Source: DASUCS01 sp041166385 (GTDB taxonomy: Bacteria; Actinomycetota; Acidimicrobiia; Acidimicrobiales; JACDCH01). Taken from it: DNA of 64,000 nt. Of this stretch, positions 1 through 8,003 are shown one piece after another. The translations under genes and the position numbers were made by a program. Where the stretch lies: contig JBEEFW010000145.1 of the NCBI GenBank assembly GCA_041166385.1, positions 15,052 through 79,051 of the forward strand, given 5' to 3'. Under the pieces are notes generated by a model. The model saw only the letters and a program-made list of their open reading frames with translations. It searched no databases and was not told the DNA's origin. The stretch's first letter is position 1. The number at the start of each line of letters is the position of its first letter.

Positions 1-272
1 CGACCGCCCTCGACATGCGGCTCGTGTCGCGCGTGGTCGCGCACGAGGACCTGTTGCCCACGGCACTCGCGCTGGCGTCCGAGATTGCCGCCAATCCTCC
101 GCTCGCAGTACGACAGTTGAAGGCGGGGCTGCGGCTCGCACTCGATCCTGACTGGGACGACCTCGGGCGTTGGGTCAGCGCCAGCCTCGGAGAACTGTTC
201 CAGACCGATGACCATCGCGAGGGTGTCGCGTCGTTCCTCGAGAAGCGCGAGCCCCGTTTCACCGGCCGATGA
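1..272 (+). CDS. Enoyl-CoA hydratase/isomerase family protein, C-terminal part (5' truncated by window edge)
   Basis: The reading frame is open from the left edge (codons from base 3) to the TGA at 270-272. Only the last ~89 residues are visible. They match the C-terminal helical region of crotonase-fold enoyl-CoA hydratases: a VSRVV segment, an NPPLAVRQLK helix, and the closing EGVASFLEKREPRFTGR signature that packs across the trimer. The active-site half (oxyanion-hole glycines) lies outside the window, so the exact substrate cannot be judged. The stop overlaps the ATG of the next gene by 4 nt (ATGA), suggesting co-transcription. The family assignment is secure; the specific role in fatty-acid or side-chain beta-oxidation is inferred. 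Confidence 0.85.
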   Translation, partial: TALDMRLVSRVVAHEDLLPTALALASEIAANPPLAVRQLKAGLRLALDPDWDDLGRWVSASLGELFQTDDHREGVASFLEKREPRFTGR

Positions 273-1057
273 CGCGCACCCCCCGCCAACTTGGGGTCAT
301 TGCGCTCGCTCTGGCCGTCGTAGCGACCCCGAGTTCGCTCCTTGCCGCGTGCGGCGGGAGCTCGAAGAAGCAGGCGGCGGCGACGACCACCATGTCGGCC
401 AGCACCACCACCATGACCACGTCGACCACCACCACCTCGACCACGTCGACCTCCACGACATCCGTGCCGCCCACCACCGCCGCGCCACCACGCCCGCCGT
501 ACAACTACAGCATCGACACCGTCACGGCGGGCGATCTCGGCGCGTCATGGCACGAGGGCTGCCCCGTCGATCCCGCCAACCTCCGGATGGTCACCGTTGC
601 GCTCATCGGTTTCGACGGCGTTGAGCACACGGGTCAGGTGGTGGTCAACGCCGACGTCGCCAAAAAGGTGGTGGAGGCGTTCCGTCAGATGTTCGAGGCC
701 GGGTTCCCGATCCGCAAGTTGAAGCCGATCTTCACGCAAGCGGAGTTCGACGACTTCGAGACGCCGGACGACAACTCGACGGGCTTCTCGTGCCGGAACG
801 CGGTGAACAGCAGCGGCTCGCCGTCGTGGTCACAGCACGCGTTCGGGCATGCGATCGACATCAACCCGATCGAGAACCCCTACATGGAGGGCGACCGGAT
901 CATCCCTTCGGCCGGCGCGGCCTACACCGATCGCAGCGATGTGCGTCCCGGTATGGCGGTGTCCGGTAGCGCGATCGTCAAGGCGTTCTCGTCGATCGGT
1001 TGGGGATGGGGTGCCAGCTTCAAGGACTACCAGCACTTCTCCACCAACGGCCGTTAG
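269..1057 (+). CDS. M15-family (D-Ala-D-Ala carboxypeptidase/endolysin-like) peptidase, lipoprotein
   Basis: This 262-residue protein starts with a positively charged N-terminus and a hydrophobic segment ending in a lipobox (L25-A-A-C28). It should therefore be a lipid-anchored extracytoplasmic protein. Residues ~35-70 are a low-complexity Thr/Ser linker. The C-terminal half carries the M15 zinc-peptidase pattern: SWSQHAFGHAIDINP (HxxxxxxD-type metal ligands) and a final W...DYQHF block that supplies the last His. Such enzymes cleave peptidoglycan cross-bridges or stem peptides. The ATG overlaps the upstream crotonase stop (ATGA), yet no functional link is evident. The peptidase fold is well supported; whether it is a DD-carboxypeptidase or an L,D/L-Ala-D-Glu type is open. 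Confidence 0.8.
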   Translation: MTRTPRQLGVIALALAVVATPSSLLAACGGSSKKQAAATTTMSASTTTMTTSTTTTSTTSTSTTSVPPTTAAPPRPPYNYSIDTVTAGDLGASWHEGCPVDPANLRMVTVALIGFDGVEHTGQVVVNADVAKKVVEAFRQMFEAGFPIRKLKPIFTQAEFDDFETPDDNSTGFSCRNAVNSSGSPSWSQHAFGHAIDINPIENPYMEGDRIIPSAGAAYTDRSDVRPGMAVSGSAIVKAFSSIGWGWGASFKDYQHFSTNGR

Positions 1058-1062
1058 TCGGA

Positions 1063-3006
1063 TCAGTCGATCAGTTCGTACTCGTCGACCTTCGGCGCAA
1101 GGGTGCGCTGCCAGTAGTCGAGCAAGGTGAACGGCCAGTTCTGCGCGACGCGTCCGAGGTCGTTCTTGTACCAGCTGTTGACGTCGGACCAGCCCCACGC
1201 CATCTGCCGGTTCTCTGCGTCGACGCGTTCGTTGAACTCGTCGTGCACGTCCTTGCGGATGTCGAGGGCCCGATGCCCGCCCTCGTGCAGCAGCTTGAGA
1301 CAGCCGAGGATGTAGCGCACGCCGCATTCCGAGAAGTACACGATGCTGCCGTTGACGACGATGTTGGTGTTCGGCCCGTAGAGGCAGAACAGGTTCGGGA
1401 ACCCGGGGATGTTGACACCCAGATAGGCGCGGGCGTCACCGTTCCAATGTTCGTGCAGGTCGACGCCTCCTCGCCCGGTGACCGTCATCGGCGTGAGGAA
1501 CTTCGACGCGTGGAACCCGGTGCCGTAGATGATCACGTCGACGTCGTGGACGGCGCCGTCCTCCATCACGAGCCCTGACGGCGTGATCTCCCGGATGGTG
1601 TCGGTGATCAACTGCACGTTGTCGCGCTTCAGCGCTTTCGCCCACACACCGTTGTCGCGCAGCATCCGCTTGGAGCCGACGGGATACGTCGGAACGACGT
1701 GCTCGAGCAGGTCGGGCCGGTCGGCGAACTCCATGTTGATGTACTCGGTGAGCATCATGCGCGCGAAGTCATTCACGAGGCTGATGGCTTGGCCCTTCGG
1801 CTCGAACTCCTCGTCGACCCGCACCGCGGCCAGTGCGCCGTCGCCCATCCGCCAGAAGATCCAGAACCGGTTCCACTCGCTGTACGACGGCACGTGTCCG
1901 TAGAGCCATTGCTGGCCGGGTGACACAGGATCGTGGTAGTCCTCCGTCGGACCGAACCACGGTGGCGTGCGCTGGAAAACGAGCAGCTCGCCGACCTCCG
2001 GAGCGATCTCGGGGATGAACTGCACCGCGCTGGCACCGGTGCCGATCACCGCCACGCGCTTGCCGCGCAGGTCGAGGTCGTGATCCCAACGTGCGGAGTG
2101 GAAGGCCGGGCCAGCGAACGACTCCCGGCCGGGGATGTTCGGGTACGAGGGCCGGTTGAGCTGTCCCACCGCGCTCACCACCGCGTTCGCGACCAGCGAC
2201 TCCTCGGTGCCGTCGGCGCCGCGCACGACCACCGTCCACCGCAGATCGTTCTCCGACCATGTCGCCGACTCGACCTCGGTGCGGAAGCGGATGTGCTCCC
2301 GCAATCCGAATGCATCCGCGCAGCGCTGCAAGTAGTCGAGCAACACGTCTTGCGTCGAGAAGTGCAATGGCCAGTCGTGCCGTTGCGCGAACGAGTAGCT
2401 GTAGTTGTGGTTGGGGTTGTCGACGCGGCAACCCGGATAGCTGTTCTCGTACCAGGTGCCGCCGACGTCAGCGTTCTTTTCGACGATGACGAACGGGATG
2501 CCGGCCTGCTTCATCCGGTGGGCGACGAGCAGACCCGACATGCCGGCGCCGACGACGACGACGCTGAAGTCGGTGTCGGCCGCATGCCATCCGGGCGCGC
2601 GCCGGTCTTCACCCAGAATCGCGAGTTCCTCCTCGAGCAACGGGAGGTAGTCCGCCATGTTCTCGCCGCCAACGGAGAACTCCATGATCTTCAACACGTC
2701 TGCGTCCGACGGCGGCGGTGCGGTCCGCGACCCGTTGTCGCGGAAGCGGATCAACGCCTCGAGCGCGAGTTCGCGCGCGGCGACCAGCTGCTCGTCGGTC
2801 AGCCCGGCCTGTGGCATGGCCAGCATCAGCGGATCGGGCCGCAGCTCGTCGCGCAGCAGCGAGAGGTCGCCGGTGACGTATGCGAGAGCCGGCAGCAACG
2901 GCGGGATCTCCGCCTCCTCCAGCATCCGCCGGATCTCGTCGTCGGACTCCGTGATCGGCTCGATCGCGCCCACGAAGGGGCTGAAGGGAGAGGCGACGTT
3001 CGTCAT
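1063..3006 (-). CDS. Flavin-containing Baeyer-Villiger monooxygenase (HAPMO-like, long N-terminus)
   Basis: This 647-residue FAD/NADPH monooxygenase inserts oxygen into ketones to give esters or lactones. The FAD dinucleotide motif GAGMSG is at residues 153-158. The BVMO fingerprint FAGPAFHSARWD is at ~297-308 and the NADP motif GTGASA at ~322-327. About 140 residues precede the FAD fold, as in 4-hydroxyacetophenone monooxygenase (about 640 aa), whereas cyclohexanone-type BVMOs are near 540. It lies downstream of a ferredoxin-P450 pair on the same strand but behind a hairpin (3024-3071), so it is probably a separate transcription unit. The class is secure. The substrate (aryl ketone, steroid ketone or other) cannot be read from sequence. 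Confidence 0.9.
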   Translation of the reverse strand: MTNVASPFSPFVGAIEPITESDDEIRRMLEEAEIPPLLPALAYVTGDLSLLRDELRPDPLMLAMPQAGLTDEQLVAARELALEALIRFRDNGSRTAPPPSDADVLKIMEFSVGGENMADYLPLLEEELAILGEDRRAPGWHAADTDFSVVVVGAGMSGLLVAHRMKQAGIPFVIVEKNADVGGTWYENSYPGCRVDNPNHNYSYSFAQRHDWPLHFSTQDVLLDYLQRCADAFGLREHIRFRTEVESATWSENDLRWTVVVRGADGTEESLVANAVVSAVGQLNRPSYPNIPGRESFAGPAFHSARWDHDLDLRGKRVAVIGTGASAVQFIPEIAPEVGELLVFQRTPPWFGPTEDYHDPVSPGQQWLYGHVPSYSEWNRFWIFWRMGDGALAAVRVDEEFEPKGQAISLVNDFARMMLTEYINMEFADRPDLLEHVVPTYPVGSKRMLRDNGVWAKALKRDNVQLITDTIREITPSGLVMEDGAVHDVDVIIYGTGFHASKFLTPMTVTGRGGVDLHEHWNGDARAYLGVNIPGFPNLFCLYGPNTNIVVNGSIVYFSECGVRYILGCLKLLHEGGHRALDIRKDVHDEFNERVDAENRQMAWGWSDVNSWYKNDLGRVAQNWPFTLLDYWQRTLAPKVDEYELID

Positions 3007-3023
3007 CAGCCCATGTTTTCATC

Positions 3024-3071
3024 AATTCCCACTCAGGCGTCTACAGATCTGTAGACGCCTGAGTGGGATTT
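3024..3071. terminator. Family A palindrome, copy 1 (48 nt, 22-bp stem, GATC loop)
   Basis: A 22-bp inverted repeat with a 4-nt GATC loop and one internal T-T mismatch near the base. The outer arm reads AATTCCCACTCAG, against AAATCCCACTCAG in the other copies. The inner arm GCGTCTACA differs from the other copies but is matched by its complement on the other side. It lies between the stop of the P450 gene (3083) and the start of the BVMO gene (3006), so it is 3' of the P450. Three more copies with the same length and plan occur at 29347, 42982 and 58988. The likely role is as a transcription terminator; the arm ends in only a short T-run. Confidence 0.75.
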
Positions 3072-3082
3072 CGTGAGGCGGA

Positions 3083-4282
3083 TCAGCCGATGCGGATGGG
3101 CAGCTTGCGCGGGCCGCGCACTTGACCGCCTGACCACAGCACCGCCGAAGGGTCGGCGAGCTCGAAGGACGGGAACGCCTCGAGCCACACCTGGAGCGCG
3201 ACCCGCAGCTCCATGCGCGCGAGATGCGAGCCGGCGCAGCGATGGATGCCCAGACCGAACGCGGCGTGGCGGTTCTCCTCGCGGTCGATGATCACCTTGT
3301 CGGCATCCTCGAACATCTCCGGATCGCGGTTGCCGGCGGGGAACGGCAGCAGCACCCACTCCTCCGCCTTCATCGGGCACCCGTGCCAGTCCATGTCGTG
3401 CTTCACGAGCCGCGCCATCGTCACCGGCGCGTAGGCGCGCAACAGTTCCTCAATGGCGATCGGCAGGAGGTCCGGCTCCGCCACGAGCCGCTCTCGATCT
3501 TCGGGATGGCCGGCCAGGTGCCACAACGACGCTCCGATGGCGCTCCACGTCGTGTCGATACCGGCCAGCAACAGCAACGCGATCGTGCCGCCGACATGGC
3601 CCATCTCGAGCGGGACACCGTCCATCTCCGAGTTGAGGAGGTACGACGTGAGATCGTCACGCGGGTTGTCGACGTGGTCCTGTACCTGGTCGCGGAGGTA
3701 CTCGAACAAGACCATCATCCCATCCGCACGCTCTTCCATCGGAAGTGCGACGCCTTCGAGCACGTGCTTCACGAATCCACGGAAGCGATCGGCGTCCTCC
3801 TCCGGGAAGCCGAGCATCTGCACGATCACGCGCACCGGGATGTGCTGCGCGAACTCCTCGGCGGCGTCGACGACATCGCGACCCTGCATCGCGTCGATGA
3901 GCTCCTCGCAATACGTGCGAGTGAACGGTTCGATCTTGTCGATGGCCTGCGGAGCGAACGGCTGGAGCAGCAGCCGGCGCGCGCTCTTGTGGAACGGCGG
4001 GTCGGACGATATCGGGGGAGCGATCCCGCTCGGCGCAAGCTCGAGCGGCGGACGGAACTCGGTCACGAGGATGCTGCGCGACGTGAAGTTGTCGGTGTCG
4101 TATGCGACTGCAGCGACGTCTTCGTGCCGGGTCGGCAACCAGACACCGCCGTAGCGCTCGCTGTGCGCGATCGGGCACGTCTCTCGCAACTCGTCCCAGA
4201 TCGGGAACGGGTTGGCGGCCCAGACGTCGTCAGTGTGGTCGAAGTCGGTGGCCCAATTCTCGACCGGCGGGTGATCGCCCAT
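3083..4282 (-). CDS. Cytochrome P450
   Basis: This 399-residue soluble class I-type P450 uses electrons from a ferredoxin to hydroxylate a substrate. The I-helix oxygen-activating motif AGIDTT is at ~240-245. The ExxR motif (EELLR) is at ~278-282. The heme-binding loop FGLGIHRCAGS has the thiolate Cys near residue 349. There is no signal or membrane segment, as usual for bacterial CYPs. Its ATG shares one base with the stop of the 3Fe-4S ferredoxin gene immediately upstream (TGATG), so the two form a redox-partner operon. The CYP family number and substrate cannot be assigned by eye. Nearby lipid catabolism genes suggest a terpenoid, steroid or fatty-acid substrate (inference). Confidence 0.93.
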   Translation of the reverse strand: MGDHPPVENWATDFDHTDDVWAANPFPIWDELRETCPIAHSERYGGVWLPTRHEDVAAVAYDTDNFTSRSILVTEFRPPLELAPSGIAPPISSDPPFHKSARRLLLQPFAPQAIDKIEPFTRTYCEELIDAMQGRDVVDAAEEFAQHIPVRVIVQMLGFPEEDADRFRGFVKHVLEGVALPMEERADGMMVLFEYLRDQVQDHVDNPRDDLTSYLLNSEMDGVPLEMGHVGGTIALLLLAGIDTTWSAIGASLWHLAGHPEDRERLVAEPDLLPIAIEELLRAYAPVTMARLVKHDMDWHGCPMKAEEWVLLPFPAGNRDPEMFEDADKVIIDREENRHAAFGLGIHRCAGSHLARMELRVALQVWLEAFPSFELADPSAVLWSGGQVRGPRKLPIRIG

Positions 4283-4482
4283 CAGTCGCCTCCCTCGAGG
4301 ATCACGGCCCGTTCGGGGCAGTTGGCCGCCGCCCTCCGTGCGTTGTCCGTTTGATCGGCGGGCACGGTCCCGTCGCCGATCTCGCGTCCGTTACCGACGT
4401 CGTCCGCTTCCACCAACTCCGGCGCCAACGCATAGCAACGGCCGTGGCCCTCGCACCGGTCCTGGTCGATGTGGATCTTCAT
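4282..4482 (-). CDS. Small 3Fe-4S ferredoxin (P450 redox partner)
   Basis: This 66-residue acidic protein has the single-cluster pattern C10-x2-H13-x2-C16 ... C55-P. The His replaces the second Cys of a 4Fe-4S motif; this is the hallmark of actinobacterial CYP-associated ferredoxins, most of which bind a 3Fe-4S cluster. It would carry electrons from a ferredoxin reductase (not in this window) to the P450 encoded directly downstream, with which it overlaps by one base. The start is an ATG on the minus strand. Only 30 nt separate it from the divergent enoyl-CoA hydratase, so the two promoters must be compact or overlapping. Confidence 0.93.
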   Translation of the reverse strand: MKIHIDQDRCEGHGRCYALAPELVEADDVGNGREIGDGTVPADQTDNARRAAANCPERAVILEGGD

Positions 4483-4512
4483 GGTGGCCTCCGACGCGCT
4501 GTACTACCCGGC

Positions 4513-5367
4513 ATGGGAAGCGCGATTCGAATCGAAGACTACGGCGCCGTGAGGAAGCTGGTCTTCTGCCGGCCGGACGAGTTCAACACCATCACGCCCC
4601 AGCTGCGCGATGAGCTCGAGGCGTACCTCGACGAGGCGGAGCGCGACTCGAGCGTGCGCGTCGTGCTGCTCGCGGCGGAGGGCCGGGCGTTCTGCGCCGG
4701 GTTCGGGCTGGACTGGTCGACGGCACGACCGGCATCCACCGATCAGCCCGCGGCGCGCGTGTGGGACACGGTCGCCGACGTGCAGATGATCGGCCGGTTC
4801 GGCAACACGTTCGCCAAGCTGCACGAGATCTCGAAGCCGACGGTGGCCGCCGTGCAGGGATGGTGCATCGCAGGCGGCACCGACATGATTCTGAACGCCG
4901 ACCTGATCGTCGCCGGCGAGGCCGCGCGGTTCGGCTACCCGCCGGCGCGCGTGTGGGGCGTCCCCGAAGCGCCATGGGTGTGGGTGGCGCGCCTCGGGCT
5001 CGAGCGCGCCAAGCGGTACCTGTTCACCGGCGACCAGCTGACCGCGGCCGAAGCAGCGGACGTCGGCATGATCCTCGAGTGCGTGCCCGACGACGAGCTC
5101 GGCGAACGATCGATGGCACTCGCACAACGCATGGCGCTCCTGCCGCTGAACCAGCTGCAGATGATGAAATGGATGCTGAACGACGTGGCCCGGCACCAGT
5201 ACCAGCCGGACACGAGTCGCTTGCTCGGGTTCATCTTCGACGGCGTCGCACGGCATACCCAGGAAGGGGTCGACTTCGTGGCGCGGGCCCAGGAAATCGG
5301 GTGGCGGGACGCCGTGCGTGAGCGGGATCGGCCGTTTGGTGACTACGGAGAGCGTCCGCGGGACTGA
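4513..5367 (+). CDS. Enoyl-CoA hydratase/isomerase family protein
   Basis: This 284-residue crotonase-fold protein normally hydrates, isomerises or hydrolyses acyl-CoAs. The two oxyanion-hole segments are visible: FCAGFGLDW (~60-68) and GWCIAGGTD (~116-124). At the position that carries the first catalytic Glu in classical hydratases there is an Asp (GGTDM), so the chemistry may differ from simple hydration. The reading frame extends far upstream, but ATG 4513 is chosen because the family N-terminus (IRIEDYGAVRKLVFCRPDEFN) begins there and upstream residues would overlap the divergent ferredoxin. The C-terminus VDFVARAQEIGWRDAVRERDRPFGDY is longer than usual. Confidence 0.85.
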   Translation: MGSAIRIEDYGAVRKLVFCRPDEFNTITPQLRDELEAYLDEAERDSSVRVVLLAAEGRAFCAGFGLDWSTARPASTDQPAARVWDTVADVQMIGRFGNTFAKLHEISKPTVAAVQGWCIAGGTDMILNADLIVAGEAARFGYPPARVWGVPEAPWVWVARLGLERAKRYLFTGDQLTAAEAADVGMILECVPDDELGERSMALAQRMALLPLNQLQMMKWMLNDVARHQYQPDTSRLLGFIFDGVARHTQEGVDFVARAQEIGWRDAVRERDRPFGDYGERPRD

Positions 5368-5396
5368 CCGACGGCGAACTCGGGAACGCGCTGACG

Positions 5397-5792
5397 ATGA
5401 CGCATGCACAGGGAAAGTTCGACATCGCGTCGTGGGATGAAGAGCCGTACATCGAAGTCGACGACGCACGAAAGCTCACCCGCGCCGTGGTGACCCAGCG
5501 GTTTTCCGGCGACCTCGAAGGCGACGGCTCGGTGCAGTGGTTGATGTTCTACCGAACCGACGGCACCGCGGATTTCGTCGGGATGCAGCACGTCGACGGC
5601 ACGGTGCGCGATCACAAGGGCTCGTTCGTCCTCGAGACCACCGGCACGTTCGACGGCAGCAAGGCGTCCGCCGACTGGACCGTCGTCGAGGGGTCAGGAA
5701 CCGGCGATCTCGACGGCGTGCAAGGCACCGGCCGGATGGAAGCTCCGATGGGCTCCACGGCCACCTACGAGTTCGACTTCACGCTGAAGTAG
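5397..5792 (+). CDS. DUF3224 domain-containing protein
   Basis: A 131-residue protein matching the DUF3224 family of small beta-rich proteins related to allene-oxide-cyclase-like barrels. Recognisable parts are the N-terminal FDIASWDEEPY strand, the central TRAVVTQRFSGDLEGDGS segment, and the C-terminal GTGDLDGVQGTGRMEAPMG repeat-like strands. No catalytic residues are established for the family. No signal peptide is present, so it is cytosolic. It lies 29 nt after the crotonase and 58 nt before a pirin gene, all on the same strand. The family call is from pattern recognition; the function is unknown. Confidence 0.75.
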   Translation: MTHAQGKFDIASWDEEPYIEVDDARKLTRAVVTQRFSGDLEGDGSVQWLMFYRTDGTADFVGMQHVDGTVRDHKGSFVLETTGTFDGSKASADWTVVEGSGTGDLDGVQGTGRMEAPMGSTATYEFDFTLK

Positions 5793-5850
5793 CACTCACC
5801 GGTGGCGAGCGCCGGAATGCGCGCCCGCCGAATCCCGTTGAGGCCGCGAC

Positions 5851-6561
5851 ATGAGCAGCGCCATCGATGTCCGCAAGGCCGACAGCCGCCCCCACACGAA
5901 GATCGGGTGGCTCGACAGCCACCACAGCTTCAGCTTCGGTGGCCACTACGACCCGAACAACACGCACCACGGCCTGTTGCTGGTCTCGAACGACGACCGC
6001 GTCGCGGCGGGCACCGGCTTCAGCACCCATCCCCACCAGGACATGGAGATCATCACGTGGGTGCTCTCCGGACGGCTCGAGCACAAGGACTCCGAGGGCA
6101 ACCAGGGCGAGCTGTATCCCGGCCTCGCGCAGCGCATGAGCGCGGGCACGGGTATCTGGCACTCGGAGATGAACCCGTCGCCGACGGACGACGTGCACTT
6201 CATCCAGATGTGGGTGCCGCCCGACACGGAGCGGATCGACCCTGGCTACGAGCAACTCGACATCAACGGTGAGCTCGACAAGGGCGGGCTCCAGCCGATC
6301 GCATCGGGTCAGGGTCACGACTCGGCGATCACGATCCGTCAGCGCGATGCCGTGCTGTGGGGGGGTCGCCTCAAGCCCGGTGAGACGGTCGCCGTGCCCG
6401 ACGGTCGCCATGCCCACCTCTTCGTCGCCGTCGGCGACGCCGAGCTCGCGGGCGCAGGCGCCCTCACCGAAGGAGACGCCGTTCGCCTCGCCGGAGCCGG
6501 TTCGCCGAACCTCACCGCTGGACCCCAAGGCGCGGAAGTGCTGATCTGGGTGACGGCATGA
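5851..6561 (+). CDS. Pirin family protein (YhhW-type, possible quercetinase)
   Basis: This 236-residue bicupin begins with the pirin-typical RPHTKIGWLDSHHSFSFGGHYDP. The N-terminal cupin carries the metal-site pattern THPHQDMEIITWVLSG followed by IWHSEMN, which provides the His/His/His/Glu set used by YhhW and pirins to bind a divalent metal. Pirins act as quercetin 2,3-dioxygenases or redox-sensing regulators; which applies here cannot be told. The C-terminal cupin lacks metal ligands, as usual. It overlaps the downstream VOC gene by 4 nt (ATGA), implying an operon. Confidence 0.88.
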   Translation: MSSAIDVRKADSRPHTKIGWLDSHHSFSFGGHYDPNNTHHGLLLVSNDDRVAAGTGFSTHPHQDMEIITWVLSGRLEHKDSEGNQGELYPGLAQRMSAGTGIWHSEMNPSPTDDVHFIQMWVPPDTERIDPGYEQLDINGELDKGGLQPIASGQGHDSAITIRQRDAVLWGGRLKPGETVAVPDGRHAHLFVAVGDAELAGAGALTEGDAVRLAGAGSPNLTAGPQGAEVLIWVTA

Positions 6562-7064
6562 GTGGCGTCCTGGGTGACGAGCGCGACGAACTGACCGCAC
6601 GTCGCGAGGCGATCGCCGCTCGTGAGCTGCATCCCCGCGAGCGGCGCCCGGCGTCGAGTGCTCGCGGCGTGCATCACGTTGCGCTCCTGAGCAGCGATGT
6701 GCAGCAGACGGTCGACTTCTACCAAGGGCTGCTCGAGTTCCCACTGACTGAGATGTTCGAGAACCGCGACTACACCGGCTCGACGCATTTCTTCTTCGAC
6801 ATCGGCCACGGCAACACGCTCGCGTTCTTCGACCTGCCCGGCCTCGACCTCGGCGCGTATGCCGAGGTGCTGGGCGGCCTGCACCATCTCGCGATCTCCG
6901 TCGATCCCGACCGTTGGGCGCTGCTCAAGGCCAAGCTCGACGACGCCGGCATCGAGTACGCCCACGTCGACGGCTCGTCGATCTACTTCCGCGACCCCGA
7001 TGGCGCGCGCCTCGAGCTGATCAGCGATCCGCTCGGCGAGATGTACGGGAAGCCCGTCTTCTAG
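6558..7064 (+). CDS. VOC (glyoxalase/bleomycin resistance/dioxygenase) superfamily protein
   Basis: A 168-residue protein with an unrelated ~35-residue N-terminal helix (LGDERDELTARREAIAARELHPRE) followed by one VOC domain built of two beta-alpha-beta3 modules. The first module begins GVHHVALLSSDVQQTVDFYQGLLEFPL (~37-63). The second holds LHHLAISVD and ends with YFRDPDGARLELI, the usual metal-ligand Glu strand. VOC proteins include glyoxalase I, thiol-transfer resistance enzymes and extradiol dioxygenases, so the reaction is undetermined. The start codon overlaps the pirin stop, and the next gene starts 9 nt after it. Confidence 0.82.
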   Translation: MSGVLGDERDELTARREAIAARELHPRERRPASSARGVHHVALLSSDVQQTVDFYQGLLEFPLTEMFENRDYTGSTHFFFDIGHGNTLAFFDLPGLDLGAYAEVLGGLHHLAISVDPDRWALLKAKLDDAGIEYAHVDGSSIYFRDPDGARLELISDPLGEMYGKPVF

Positions 7065-7073
7065 CCTCACGGC

Positions 7074-8003
7074 GTGCTCGTCCTGTCGCAGTCCGACGTG
7101 GCCTCGGTGCTCGACATGTCGCAGTTGATCGATGCCGTCGAGGCGGCGATGGTCGACCTGAGCGCGGGACGCGCCTCGGTACCGCCCCGTGTCGGCGCGG
7201 TCGTTGCGGATCGCAGCGCGATCTTGGCGGCGATGCCCGCGTATCTCCCGTCGAGCGCGGCGCTCACCGCGAAGCTGGTGAGCGTGTTCCCGGAGAACGT
7301 CGACCGTCCGACGCACCAGGCCGTGATCTGCTGCTTCGATCCCGAGACGGGCACGCCGATCGCGCTCATGGACGGCACGTTGATCACGGCGCGGCGCACC
7401 GCCGCGGGCTCGGCATCGGCGACCCGGATGCTCGCACGCGCGGGGAGCTCGACCGTGGCAATCGTCGGCAACGGGGTGCAGGCGGGCACGCACGTACAGG
7501 CCCTTCGAGCGATCGGTCTGACGCAGTTCGTGGTGGCCGGTCGCGACGCGGGCAAGGCACGTACGTTCGCTGAGCAGCACTCGATCGACTCGGTGCCGTC
7601 TGTGGTGGAAGCGGTGCGGTCCGCCGATCTCGTGTGCGTCGCCACACACGCCGACGCGCCGGTGGTCGCGCGCGAGTGGATCCGGCCGGGAACGCATGTG
7701 AACTCGGTCGGCTACAACACGCAAGGCAGTGGCGAGCTCGACGAGCAAACGATTCGCGATGCGTTCGTTGTCGTCGAATCACGAGCTGCCGCGTTCGCAC
7801 CTCCGCCCGCAGGGGCCGTCGAGTTGCTCGGCGTACTCGGCCCCGACGACGTCGCGGAGATCGGCGAGCGGCCGGCCCGGCACGACGACGAGGAGATCAC
7901 CGTCTACAAGTCGGTCGGCGTCGCGGTGCAGGACGCCGCGGCGGCAACCCTCGTCCTGACTGCCGCCCGTGCCAATGGGATCGGCGTCGAAGTCGCGATC
8001 TAG
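7074..8003 (+). CDS. Ornithine cyclodeaminase/mu-crystallin family NAD(P)-binding protein
   Basis: A 309-residue member of the OCD/mu-crystallin family. The N-terminal dimer/substrate domain contains PTHQAVICCFDPETGTPIALMDGTLITARRTAAGSA, the family block with the catalytic-region Lys/Arg/Thr residues. The Rossmann part follows with VAIVGNGVQAGTHVQAL and ends in HVNSVGYNTQGSGELDEQTI. Members act as ornithine cyclodeaminase, alanine dehydrogenase, or ketimine/imine reductases; the substrate is not deducible. It starts at GTG, 9 nt after the VOC gene. Its TAG stop overlaps the TAG of the convergent gene at 8000 in a shared CTAG. Confidence 0.85.
   Translation: MLVLSQSDVASVLDMSQLIDAVEAAMVDLSAGRASVPPRVGAVVADRSAILAAMPAYLPSSAALTAKLVSVFPENVDRPTHQAVICCFDPETGTPIALMDGTLITARRTAAGSASATRMLARAGSSTVAIVGNGVQAGTHVQALRAIGLTQFVVAGRDAGKARTFAEQHSIDSVPSVVEAVRSADLVCVATHADAPVVAREWIRPGTHVNSVGYNTQGSGELDEQTIRDAFVVVESRAAAFAPPPAGAVELLGVLGPDDVAEIGERPARHDDEEITVYKSVGVAVQDAAAATLVLTAARANGIGVEVAI

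Noticed and set aside
1933..3054. Long open frames antisense to the BVMO gene (373 aa and others)
   Set aside because: High-GC third-position effect: they lack family similarity, overlap a strongly supported enzyme and have Arg/Val-rich composition.
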